DNA of 64,000 nt from Sphingobium ummariense RL-3. GTDB taxonomy: Bacteria; Pseudomonadota; Alphaproteobacteria; Sphingomonadales; Sphingomonadaceae. Each line of letters begins with the position of its first letter. The first letter of the stretch is position 1. Position numbers and translations under genes: made by a program. The DNA lies in the NCBI RefSeq assembly GCF_000447205.1, contig NZ_AUWY01000116.1, positions 1 through 64,000 of the forward strand, written 5' to 3'. Shown here piece after piece: positions 35,567 through 43,187 of the stretch. The notes below the pieces were generated by a model. The model searched no databases. It saw only the letters and a list, made by a program, of their open reading frames with translations, and was not told where the DNA came from.

Positions 35567-36745
35567 CTAAAGGCCGAGCGCGGCCTTCGCGATGAGGGTG
35601 AGCTGGATTTCGCTGGTGCCGCCGAAGATCGACCAGGCGCGGGCATTGAGGTAGCGGGCCGCCGCGACCTGTGCTTGCGCCGAACCGACGGGAGAGGGCA
35701 TGTCGTCGCCGTAGAAGGGACGCTCAACCGGCAATTGAAGACCGGCCAGACCGAAGGCGTCTACCGCCAGCGCCTCCACGCCCTGTCGGATTTCGGACGC
35801 CAGCAGCTTGGTGGTCAGGCTGCGCGGGTCGGGCGCGGCGCCATGCTCGATCTCGATCAGCGTCCGAAGCTCTGTCATCTCCAGCGCTTCCGCCTCCAGC
35901 TGGAGCCGGAGAGCGCGATCCGCCAGTTCGCCGGTCAGCGGCCCTGTCGATGTGCGCAATCGGGCAAGATCAGCCAGGATCGCCGGCGCGAAGCTGGACC
36001 CGCCCCGCTCATTCTCCAGCAGGAACTTGGCGATCGACCAGCCTTGCCCCTCATCGCCCACACGGTCGGAGACCGGTACCCGCACTTCATCGAGGAAGAC
36101 CTCGTTCAACTCGTGATCGCCCGATGCGCTGAGGATCGGTTTGACCGTCACGCCGGGGAGCGCCATGTCGATCAGCAGAAAGCTGATGCCTTGCTGCGGC
36201 TTCACGTCCGCGTCGGTCCGGACGAGGGCGAAGAGCCGGTTCGCATATTGCGCCTGCGTGGTCCAGATCTTGTGCCCCGACACGACATAATGGTCGCCAT
36301 CGCGCACGGCGCGAGTCCGCAGGCTGGCGAGGTCGGAGCCGGAGCCGGGTTCCGAAAATCCTTGCGCCCAAACATGTTCGGCCGTGCGCAGGCGCGGGAG
36401 GTAATGATCCTTCTGCGCCGGGGTGCCATAGGTGTACAGCACCGGGCCCACCAGCTTCAGGCCCATGCCGGGAAGGACCGGAGCGCCTGCCTCCGCGCAT
36501 TCCTTCTCGAAGATCCAGCGCTGGATCGGCGTCCATCCCGGCCCGCCCGCATGGCCCGGCCAGTGATAGACGAGCCATCCGCGCGCTTCCAATATCGCCT
36601 GCCATTCGCGTGCGATATCGGGTTCGGCGAAGACACCGGATGTCAGCGCAGCCCCGCGCCGAAGCTCGGGCGAAAGCGACGCGGCGAGGAAAGCGCGCAC
36701 CTCTTCGCGGAACGCATGCTGTTCGGGGCTAAGCGCGAGATCCAT
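35567..36745 (-). CDS. Acyl-CoA dehydrogenase, full-length subunit
   Basis: A 392-residue acyl-CoA dehydrogenase: QGFSEPGSGSDLASLRTRA for FAD/substrate, HYVVSGHKIWTTQAQYAN, ENERGGSSFAPAI, and the C-terminal SIFGGTSEIQLTLIAKAALGL (FAD contact GGTSEIQ). The length and motifs fit the catalytic subunit of a two-gene dehydrogenase with the short homologue at 33372-34370. The ATG at 36745 is used; an extension to 36799 would read into the neighbouring gene. It follows the lipid-transfer thiolase by four bases. Confidence 0.9.
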   Translation of the reverse strand: MDLALSPEQHAFREEVRAFLAASLSPELRRGAALTSGVFAEPDIAREWQAILEARGWLVYHWPGHAGGPGWTPIQRWIFEKECAEAGAPVLPGMGLKLVGPVLYTYGTPAQKDHYLPRLRTAEHVWAQGFSEPGSGSDLASLRTRAVRDGDHYVVSGHKIWTTQAQYANRLFALVRTDADVKPQQGISFLLIDMALPGVTVKPILSASGDHELNEVFLDEVRVPVSDRVGDEGQGWSIAKFLLENERGGSSFAPAILADLARLRTSTGPLTGELADRALRLQLEAEALEMTELRTLIEIEHGAAPDPRSLTTKLLASEIRQGVEALAVDAFGLAGLQLPVERPFYGDDMPSPVGSAQAQVAAARYLNARAWSIFGGTSEIQLTLIAKAALGL

Positions 36746-36749
36746 GGCG

Positions 36750-37898
36750 TCAGCGCTCCACGATAGCGACGGCGGACACGCCCGGCGCGCCGTAGACATG
36801 GCTGTAGCCGAGGCGCAGCTTGCCCGGTGCCTGTCGCGCGCCCGCCTGCCCGATCAGCTGCACATAATTTTCGTAGACCTGGCGAAGCCCCGATGCGCCG
36901 ATCGGCTCCCCGCAGGCGAGGCACCCGCCATCGGTGTTGACCGGCAGGCTGCCGTCGATCCGGGTGCGGCCCTCGGCGATCCACGCGGTCTGCTCGCCAT
37001 CCGCGCAAAAGCCGTTTTCGGCCATGTGCATGATCTCGGCCCCCGCCTCCGTGTCCTGAAGTTGCGCGATGTCGATGTCTTCGGGGCCGACACCCGCCAT
37101 CTCGTAGGCCGCCTTGGATGCGACGCTGGTCGGTGAGCCGCCCCGCTCCAGGTCCAACGCCGGCGAAAAAACCTCGAACGACCCTTGGGGACGCGTGCGA
37201 ACCGCTGCCGCCCGCAGCCGAACCGCCGGCAGGCCGAGCTCGCGCGCTTTCCTGCCACTCGCCAGCAACAGCGCCACCGCGCCTTCCCCGGGCGAGCAGA
37301 ACATGAATTTGGTGAGCGGATCGCTGACCATCTGCGAATGGAGGATGGTGTCGATGTCCACCGCTTCACGCCGCCAGGCATGATCGGCCAGAACACCATT
37401 GGAAAACGCCTTTTCGGCGACAGCGCCCAGCGTGTGCGGGGTGATGCCATGGAGGCTCATATAGCGCTGGATCTTCATGGCGAAGAACTGGGTGGTCAGC
37501 ATCAGCCCCGTCTCGCCATACCAGTCAGGCAACCCCCAGTCCCCCGGCAGGGGCGAGAAGGAGCCGCGCGGGTGCTTGTCGAAGCCTACGGCCAGACCGA
37601 TGTCGAACTCGCCGGACTTGATCGTGCTGTAGGCGCCGAACATGGCCGAACCGCCAGTCGCGCACCCGTTGGCGACGTTGATGAAGGGGATGCCGGTCAG
37701 CCCCAGTTCCGACACCATCGTGTCCGCATTCCCGGCGGCATCCGATCCGCCGAAGGCGAACTGGATATCGCGCCATGCCAGCCCCGCCCGTTCGAGCGCC
37801 TGGCGGACGGCGAAGACGCCCTGCTGCAGGCCCGAAAGGCCGGGCGTGCGGCCGAAGGGATGGATGCCCGCACCGACGATGAAGACATCTTCGCTCAT
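36750..37898 (-). CDS. Lipid-transfer-type thiolase-fold protein (Ltp/SCP-x-like)
   Basis: The 382-residue protein has the thiolase fold of the lipid-transfer (SCP-x/Ltp) branch. The nucleophile region reads NVANGCATGGSAMFGAY, with the Cys kept, and the late loop reads NTDGGCLACGEPIGASGL, where the His of the usual GHP is a Glu. That change, and the DUF35 gene overlapping its start (ATGA), fit the Ltp-DUF35 retro-aldol lyases that cleave beta-hydroxy side chains in steroid degradation rather than a normal thiolase. The reaction is inferred from family and neighbours. Confidence 0.85.
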   Translation of the reverse strand: MSEDVFIVGAGIHPFGRTPGLSGLQQGVFAVRQALERAGLAWRDIQFAFGGSDAAGNADTMVSELGLTGIPFINVANGCATGGSAMFGAYSTIKSGEFDIGLAVGFDKHPRGSFSPLPGDWGLPDWYGETGLMLTTQFFAMKIQRYMSLHGITPHTLGAVAEKAFSNGVLADHAWRREAVDIDTILHSQMVSDPLTKFMFCSPGEGAVALLLASGRKARELGLPAVRLRAAAVRTRPQGSFEVFSPALDLERGGSPTSVASKAAYEMAGVGPEDIDIAQLQDTEAGAEIMHMAENGFCADGEQTAWIAEGRTRIDGSLPVNTDGGCLACGEPIGASGLRQVYENYVQLIGQAGARQAPGKLRLGYSHVYGAPGVSAVAIVER

Positions 37899-38317
37899 GC
37901 CTCCCCCCCCTTGTCCGGCGCGAAGCCGAAGCTGGTCCGCAGGGCCCCGTCCATCATCTCGAAGGGCAGCGGCACGATCCGCATTGCCATGCCGATTGCC
38001 AGATCATCGAACGCCACGTCGACCAGGCGCCCCTCGACGATCAGTGCCCCGTCCAGCTCGACATAGCCCACGGCATAGGGTTCGAACGCTTCCGGGCCGG
38101 CATAGGGCGGCGACTTGGGGCGGAAGCGCTGGATAGTCCACGACCACAGCCGGCCCGTTCGTGGCAGCACGATGCGGTCGTATCCGGTGTCGTCTTCCGG
38201 TCGCGCCGGAAAGCACAGCCGACCGCTCGCCCGCTCCCTGGAGGCAAGCAGCGCAATGCCGCCTGCATCGGGACAGATGAGGCCGTCGGCTATCGGAACA
38301 GGCAGTATGTCGGGCAT
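37895..38317 (-). CDS. DUF35 OB-fold protein, partner of the Ltp-like thiolase
   Basis: A 140-residue DUF35/OB-fold protein. Members form complexes with thiolase-fold enzymes, and in steroid side-chain degradation they support aldol cleavage. The OB part is clear (GRLWSWTIQRFRPKSPPYAG, then FEPYAVGYVELDGALIVEGRL). The N-terminal zinc-ribbon normally carries four Cys, but here only one is seen near SGRLCFPARPED, so zinc binding is probably lost. ATG 38317 has GGAAGGAG seven bases upstream; a longer frame from 38371 runs through the promoter. It is the first gene of the leftward Ltp/ACAD/thiolase/SDR operon. Confidence 0.85.
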   Translation of the reverse strand: MPDILPVPIADGLICPDAGGIALLASRERASGRLCFPARPEDDTGYDRIVLPRTGRLWSWTIQRFRPKSPPYAGPEAFEPYAVGYVELDGALIVEGRLVDVAFDDLAIGMAMRIVPLPFEMMDGALRTSFGFAPDKGGEA

Positions 38318-38345
38318 CGCTATCTCCTTCCGAAGACATAGCGCC

Positions 38346-38359
38346 CGACCGTTCGGTCG
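38346..38359. promoter_or_regulatory. TetR-type operator D
   Basis: The palindrome CGACCG-TT-CGGTCG lies 28 bases upstream of the DUF35 start codon, in the short gap between that gene and the LuxR-type gene. It matches the operators at 24308, 24362, 24389, 39857, 41402 and 41475. It probably places the Ltp/ACAD/thiolase operon in the same regulon. Confidence 0.65.
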
Positions 38360-38390
38360 GCTTCTGACCAATACGACAGGAGTTTACGGC

Positions 38391-39188
38391 CTAGTTTATC
38401 ATGCCCAGAAAGCCGAGCTGCGCCGCCTTGAACATCGTCTGGTCGCGGTTGACCGCGTCCAGCTTCACCGACGCCGACCGGATGTGGAATCGCACCGTTG
38501 TGCGTTGCAGGCCCAGGATGATTCCAATTTCCTCGTTCGTCTTCCCGGCAGCCGCCCAGCGCAGGCATTCCACTTCGCGCTTGGTCAACGATATGCTTCC
38601 AAGGCCCGGGCGTGCCCGCGCCGTCACCTTGACATAGCTTTGCACAAAGGCCCGCGCGAGCACGGCCAGAGCGTCCGCAGCACAGGCATAGGCATCGGAC
38701 AGATCATTGGCCTCGGGCTCGGGCGAGAGGAAACTGGCTGCGCCGATCTGCCCGAACGGCAGGTGGATCGGAACCACGATTGCGGCAGCCGTCATGGCCC
38801 GGATGCGGAAATCATGCAGGTCGATCACGTCGAGGAGCGGATTGGGCAGGCGGGTGAAAAAGCCATGCGCGTTGCACCAGAACGGTTCGGCTTCCACCCG
38901 GCAGGCGTGAACGATGGGCGAGGAAAGGGCAAGCTGAGGCACCTCCCACCAACGCGACTCTTCGCCTCGGAACCCGAAGATCTCGCTTGCCAGCACAGCG
39001 CCATTCCCGTCGCGCATCGGTTCGCGGGAGGCCACATTGTGCGTGACAGCCGTACGCAGCCCGCAAAGGTCCATCACCGCATCACGAAGCCGCTCTGCCG
39101 CCGGCCCTATGCCCCCCGGCTCCGAAAAGCGGACGGCGTCGATCAAGGCAGCGGACGGCATCGTGCAGGAATGACCGATCGCGGTCAT
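38391..39188 (-). CDS. LuxR-family transcriptional regulator
   Basis: A 265-residue regulator with a C-terminal LuxR helix-turn-helix (SLTKREVECLRWAAAGKTNE, EIGIILGLQRTTVRFHIRSA, about residues 200-262). The N-terminal half of some 170 residues has the size and hydrophobic/aromatic pattern of an autoinducer-binding-like domain, though key signal-binding residues cannot be confirmed by eye. No luxI synthase is nearby, so it would be a LuxR solo, perhaps sensing a pathway compound. ATG 39188 is two bases after the TetR stop, so both regulators share a transcript. A longer frame from 39287 overlaps TetR and was rejected. Confidence 0.85.
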   Translation of the reverse strand: MTAIGHSCTMPSAALIDAVRFSEPGGIGPAAERLRDAVMDLCGLRTAVTHNVASREPMRDGNGAVLASEIFGFRGEESRWWEVPQLALSSPIVHACRVEAEPFWCNAHGFFTRLPNPLLDVIDLHDFRIRAMTAAAIVVPIHLPFGQIGAASFLSPEPEANDLSDAYACAADALAVLARAFVQSYVKVTARARPGLGSISLTKREVECLRWAAAGKTNEEIGIILGLQRTTVRFHIRSASVKLDAVNRDQTMFKAAQLGFLGMIN

Positions 39189-39190
39189 CG

Positions 39191-39808
39191 TCAGCGGTCC
39201 TTCAGGCTCAACCCCTCGAAAAAGGGTTTGCAGATCGCGTCGGCGACGTCCTCCGGCGATCTGCGCTTCGCCAGGGGAGGATACCATTTATAGGCCCAGT
39301 TGCACATGCCAAGGAAGCCGAGCGTGGTGATTCCGGGGTCACAAGGCCGAAAATGACCGTTCGCGATTCCCTGTTCGATGATGCCGCGAACCCGCTGCAG
39401 ATAGGCATTGCGCTGCGCCCGGATATGGTCGCGCATCTCGCCTTCCAGATCTTCATAATGGTCCATGAACGCCCGGACGTAGCCCGGATGCTCCGCAATC
39501 TGCCGGAGTATGTCGATGCATGTCGCACGCAGGCGGCCCAGCGGATCGTCCGATCCACCTTCCTCCTCCAGGCCGGCCAGCAGCACGCTCATATGTGCGT
39601 CGTGCATCGCGAAGAGGATGGCATTCTTGCTTGGAAAATAATGGTAGAGCGTCGGCTTGCCGAGGCCCACCTCGTCCGCCAGCATCTGCATCGACGCCTT
39701 GTGATACCCCACGCGGTCGAACAGCGCCGCGCAATGCCTCAATATCTCGTTGCGCTTCTCGTCATGCGCTTCGGTCGTCTGCCTTTTCTTTGCTGCTTCT
39801 CGCGCCAT
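39191..39808 (-). CDS. TetR-family transcriptional regulator
   Basis: A 205-residue TetR-type repressor. The N-terminal helix-turn-helix is clear: EKRNEILRHCAALFDRVGYH, then MLADEVGLGKPTLYHYFPSK (about residues 17-62), with a helical ligand domain after it. The KPTLYHYFPSKNAIL pattern resembles KstR2-like regulators of steroid or acyl-CoA degradation. The only palindrome in its own promoter region (39857-39870) is of the CGACC-N4-GGTCG type found at the other island promoters. It is therefore the best candidate for the regulator of the whole cluster, with autoregulation. An acyl-CoA intermediate is the probable inducer, by analogy. Confidence 0.9.
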   Translation of the reverse strand: MAREAAKKRQTTEAHDEKRNEILRHCAALFDRVGYHKASMQMLADEVGLGKPTLYHYFPSKNAILFAMHDAHMSVLLAGLEEEGGSDDPLGRLRATCIDILRQIAEHPGYVRAFMDHYEDLEGEMRDHIRAQRNAYLQRVRGIIEQGIANGHFRPCDPGITTLGFLGMCNWAYKWYPPLAKRRSPEDVADAICKPFFEGLSLKDR

Positions 39809-39856
39809 TGCAGCCTCGGTTCCCTGTTCTGCGTCCTACCTCTCACAAAGGTAAGT

Positions 39857-39870
39857 CGACCGTCTGGTCG
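39857..39870. promoter_or_regulatory. TetR-type operator E
   Basis: CGACC-GTCT-GGTCG lies 48 bases upstream of the TetR start codon and 56 bases upstream of the divergent SDR start. It can serve both genes. No convincing TTGACA-type -35 is seen beside it, unlike operators A, B and G. Confidence 0.65.
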
Positions 39871-39926
39871 GTTCCCCCTAGGGATGACGGTTGGATGACA
39901 AGAATGCAAGTGCGAGGGAGCGGACA

Positions 39927-40679
39927 ATGCAACTTGAAGGCAAGACGGCACTGGTCACGGGGGCGAGCTCGGGTTTGGGTCGGCATTTCGCTCGTCTGCT
40001 GGCACGGGAAGGGGCCAGCGTTGTGGTGGCGGCGCGCCGAGTCGACGCGCTCGCGGCGCTTGCCGATGAGATTGGGCAGCAGGGCGGCACTTGCATTCCC
40101 GTCGCCATGGATGTGACGGATCCGGACGCTGTCGCGACGGCCTTCCAGCAAATCGAGCGAGACGTGGCCGCGCCGCTCTCGATCCTCGTCAACAATGCAG
40201 GCGTAGCCCAGACGCGCGCGGCGCTCGATCTCAGCGCGTCCGAGTGGGCGCAGGTGCTCCAGCCCAACCTGACCGGCGCCTTCCTCGTGGCCCAGCTGGC
40301 GGCGCGGATGATGCGGAATGGAGGCGGCACGATCGTCAACGTCGCCTCAATCCTGGGGGAACGGGTGTCCAAGGGGCTGGCCGCCTATGCCGTGAGCAAG
40401 GCCGGCCTCATCCAGTTGACCAAGGCGCTCGCGCTGGAGTGGGCAGCGTTCGACATCCGGGTCAACGCGCTCGCGCCAGGCTATATCGAAACGGACCTCA
40501 ACCGGGACTTCTTCGCGTCCGACGCAGGTCAGCGACTCATCTCGCGCATCCCGCAGAAGCGACTGGGCCAGATGGACGACCTGGACGGACCGCTCCTGCT
40601 GCTATGCTCCGACCAGTCGCGCTACATGACGGGATCGGTCATCGCGGTGGATGGCGGGCACCTCGTCAGCGGTCTTTGA
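39927..40679 (+). CDS. Short-chain dehydrogenase/reductase (SDR)
   Basis: A 250-residue classical SDR with TGASSGLGRHFARLLAREGA as the cofactor loop, VVAARR following beta-2 (a basic residue, compatible with NADPH), ILVNNAGVAQ, NVASILGERV with the Ser and YAVSKAGLIQL with Tyr/Lys. It ends VIAVDGGHLVSGL. Start ATG 39927 has AGGGAG upstream and begins at the family N terminus. It is divergent from the TetR gene and converges, 14 bases apart, on the CMD-like copy 2. Confidence 0.9.
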   Translation: MQLEGKTALVTGASSGLGRHFARLLAREGASVVVAARRVDALAALADEIGQQGGTCIPVAMDVTDPDAVATAFQQIERDVAAPLSILVNNAGVAQTRAALDLSASEWAQVLQPNLTGAFLVAQLAARMMRNGGGTIVNVASILGERVSKGLAAYAVSKAGLIQLTKALALEWAAFDIRVNALAPGYIETDLNRDFFASDAGQRLISRIPQKRLGQMDDLDGPLLLLCSDQSRYMTGSVIAVDGGHLVSGL

Positions 40680-40693
40680 GGGCAGGCCGTTCC

Positions 40694-41383
40694 TCACGCA
40701 TCCATTGCGGTCGCGCCGATCACCCAGGCGGACAGGCCTGCGGTCGGAACGGCGCAGATCACCGCTTCGGCCACCGCCTCTTCGCTGGCGCCCGCCTTTC
40801 GCGCGCCCTTCATATGAACCGACGCCCATGAACTATAGTCGGCCACAAGGACAGTGACGAGCAGCAGTTCCGCATAAACAGGACCCAGCGCCGTCCCCGA
40901 CAAAGTCCCTTCGCGCATGAGATAATAGGCGTCGGCACCCAAGGGTTTGACCTCGAACAGCTTGCCGAGCGAAGGCGGCATGGTGCCGAAATAGTGAAGG
41001 AAATTGGCCTGCGCGGCGCCATCTTCCACGACCATGTCGTCGTCAGACCATTCGGGGTCGGTAGCTTCGGGGTAAATCTCACGGAAAAGATCATGGAAGC
41101 GCAGCGACGCCCCCTCGCCGCGCACGCTTGCCAGGATCGCGATCGCCGCCCCGGCCTCCGCTTCGGTGAGACCGGCCGCCCGGGCTTCGGCCAGTTCCCG
41201 CGTCGCAAGTTCCCGATAGCCCTTCATCGTCGCGGCGCAGGCGACGAACAATCGCTTCATCCTCGCCGGGACAGCGCCATCAGTGTCAATGATAGTGCGC
41301 CAGCGACGGAATCCTGCGACGGTCTTGGGCGCGTCGCGACGCAGGCGGCCGAGGCTGGCGAGCGGGGGCAGAAGATCGGGCAT
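40694..41383 (-). CDS. Carboxymuconolactone decarboxylase (CMD)-like protein, copy 2
   Basis: The 229-residue protein is a paralogue of the product at 23573-24280, with the same two-repeat layout. Shared segments include DTDGAVPARMKRLFVACAAT, LGADAYYLMREGTLSG and HMKGARKAGASEEAVAEAVI. It also lacks the CxxC of AhpD-type peroxidases. Both copies stand at divergent operator-bearing promoters as the first gene of a leftward unit. Here it is alone. ATG 41383 has GGAG five bases upstream. Confidence 0.82.
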   Translation of the reverse strand: MPDLLPPLASLGRLRRDAPKTVAGFRRWRTIIDTDGAVPARMKRLFVACAATMKGYRELATRELAEARAAGLTEAEAGAAIAILASVRGEGASLRFHDLFREIYPEATDPEWSDDDMVVEDGAAQANFLHYFGTMPPSLGKLFEVKPLGADAYYLMREGTLSGTALGPVYAELLLVTVLVADYSSWASVHMKGARKAGASEEAVAEAVICAVPTAGLSAWVIGATAMDA

Positions 41384-41401
41384 CGTCTCTCCAATGCGTA
41401 T

Positions 41402-41415
41402 AGACCGTCCGGTCG
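41402..41415. promoter_or_regulatory. TetR-type operator F
   Basis: AGACC-GTCC-GGTCG matches the operator consensus except for the first base. It lies 18 bases upstream of the CMD-like copy 2 start codon, so a bound repressor would overlap the transcription start on the minus strand. Confidence 0.55.
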
Positions 41416-41466
41416 GTTGAGTATGGCTATGCCGCTTCACGACCGCGGTCAATGTCTGATAGGGAG

Positions 41467-41495
41467 TTGACGTCCGACCGGACGGTCGATTACAT
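41467..41495 (+). promoter_or_regulatory. Rightward promoter with TetR-type operator G
   Basis: TTGACG (41467-41472), a 17-base spacer holding CGACC-GGAC-GGTCG (41475-41488), and TTACAT (41490-41495) form a promoter of the same design as those at 24301 and 24354. It precedes the six-gene operon starting at 41551 by about 55 bases. Confidence 0.65.
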
Positions 41496-41550
41496 CGCAT
41501 GCTCATATGAGGCCATGCCAATTCGGCCGACGCGAGAGGAGCGCGCCCCT

Positions 41551-42438
41551 ATGAGGGACTTCAAGGGCAGGACCGCAGTCATCACGGGAGCCGGCAGCGG
41601 CATCGGCGCGGCGCTTGCGCATCTGGCCGCGCGGGAGGGCATGAAGCTGGTCCTCGCCGACATCAATCTCGCCGATCTTGAAGCGGTGGCCGGTACCATC
41701 GACAGCGCAGAAATCGTGCTCCAGAAGACCGACGTGGCCGATCCTGAAGCGGTGCAAGCTCTGGCCGATCTCGCATGGTCCCGCTTCGGCGAGGTATCCC
41801 TGCTGTGCAACAATGCCGGCGTCGTCCCCGGCGGCCGTCATCGGCTCGTCTGGGAATATGCGCTGGAGGACTGGCGCTGGGCCTTCGGCGTCAACATGGA
41901 TGGCGTGGTCAACGGCATCCGCAGCTTCGTGCCCAGGATGCTGGCGGAGGGGCGGCCGGGGCATATCCTCAACACCGCGTCCGTGGCCGGCTTCGTGAGC
42001 GGCGAAGGCTCCGCTGTCTATGGCGCGTCCAAGCATGCCGTCGTCCGCATCACCGAAGCCCTCTATGCCGGCCTGCGCGAACGGAACGCCCCGATCGGCG
42101 TCACCATGCTCTGTCCCGGCCTGGTCGCGACCCGCATTTACGAGGCCGAACGATCCCGCCCTGCCCATCTGCGATCCAGTGACGGTCGACCGGCCGAAGC
42201 TGCGGAGTTTCTGTCGATTTCGGACAATCTGTTCCAGAATGCCCCGTCGCCCGAGGATGTCGCCGCCCAGGCATTCGACGGTATCCGGAGGGATCAGTTC
42301 TATGTCTTCACCTCGGCGCGATACGACGAGGTGATCGCGCAACGGACGCAAGCCATCCTTGCCCGGGGAAATCCGGTGTTCGAAAGCCTGATTTCCCTCA
42401 GCAAGGACAAGGCCGACGCGGAAGAAGAAAGGGCGTGA
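41551..42438 (+). CDS. Short-chain dehydrogenase/reductase (SDR)
   Basis: A 295-residue SDR, longer at the C terminus than FabG-type enzymes. Motifs are ITGAGSGIGAALAHLAAREG, VLADIN, CNNAGVVPGG, NTASVAGFVSG, and YGASKHAVVRITEAL. The tail (RRDQFYVFTSARYDEVIAQR) is typical of a subgroup seen in acyl-CoA and steroid clusters. ATG 41551 has AGAGGAG upstream; ATG 41515 is possible but has no good ribosome-binding site. It heads a unit of six genes (to 47626), each overlapping the next by four bases. Confidence 0.88.
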   Translation: MRDFKGRTAVITGAGSGIGAALAHLAAREGMKLVLADINLADLEAVAGTIDSAEIVLQKTDVADPEAVQALADLAWSRFGEVSLLCNNAGVVPGGRHRLVWEYALEDWRWAFGVNMDGVVNGIRSFVPRMLAEGRPGHILNTASVAGFVSGEGSAVYGASKHAVVRITEALYAGLRERNAPIGVTMLCPGLVATRIYEAERSRPAHLRSSDGRPAEAAEFLSISDNLFQNAPSPEDVAAQAFDGIRRDQFYVFTSARYDEVIAQRTQAILARGNPVFESLISLSKDKADAEEERA

Positions 42439-43187
42439 GCAGGCTTCAGGCGCGGATCGCGCTTATCACCGGCGCCGCATCGGGCATCGGACTCGCCACT
42501 GCCCGGCGCTTCGCGATAGAGGGCGCAACAGTCATCCTGGCGGACCGAAACGGAGATGCGCTGTCGGATGCGCGCGCGTCCCTGCCGGGCGACGGTCATG
42601 AGGCCGCCATCATGGATGTCACCGATGAGCAGGCATGGGCCGCGCTGGCGAATCGCATGGAAACGCGGTTCGGCACGCTCGACATCCTCGTGAACAATGC
42701 CGGGTTCGGCAAGTTCGCGTCGATCGCGGACACGAGCCTAGCGCAATGGCGTTCGATCATCGCAGTCAATCTGGACAGCGTTTTTCTGGGGACCAAATAT
42801 ATGATGCCGCTGCTCGCCGCCTCGGGACGGGGCGCTATCGTCAACATGTCCTCCATTCGGGGCATCGTGGCTGGCGTGGGCACAGGCTCCTACAGCGCGG
42901 CGAAGGGGGGCGTCCGGATGTTCACCAAGGCGACCGCGCTGGAATGCGCCACCGCCGGTAATGGCGTGCGCGCCAATTCCATTCATCCCGGCCACATCGC
43001 GACGCCGCTCACCGCCCCCGCCTATGCCGATGCGGAAATAGCCAGGAGCCTGCTGGCGGATGTCCCGCTCGGCCGGATCGGGCAAGCGGAGGAGATCGCC
43101 GACGGCATCCTTTTCCTGGCCAGCGACGAGTCCCGCTACATGACGGGCGCCGAACTTGTGATCGATGGGGGGAGCACCGCACAATGA
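42435..43187 (+). CDS. Short-chain dehydrogenase/reductase (SDR)
   Basis: A 250-residue classical SDR: ITGAASGIGLATARRFAIEG, VILADRNG, ILVNNAGFGKF, NMSSIRGIVAG and YSAAKGGVRMFTKATAL, ending AELVIDGGSTAQ. The GTG start overlaps the preceding stop as GTGA. Asp after beta-2 suggests NAD use. Probably an alcohol or hydroxyacyl-CoA dehydrogenase acting before or after the dehydrogenase/kinase pair that follows. Confidence 0.9.
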   Translation: MSRLQARIALITGAASGIGLATARRFAIEGATVILADRNGDALSDARASLPGDGHEAAIMDVTDEQAWAALANRMETRFGTLDILVNNAGFGKFASIADTSLAQWRSIIAVNLDSVFLGTKYMMPLLAASGRGAIVNMSSIRGIVAGVGTGSYSAAKGGVRMFTKATALECATAGNGVRANSIHPGHIATPLTAPAYADAEIARSLLADVPLGRIGQAEEIADGILFLASDESRYMTGAELVIDGGSTAQ

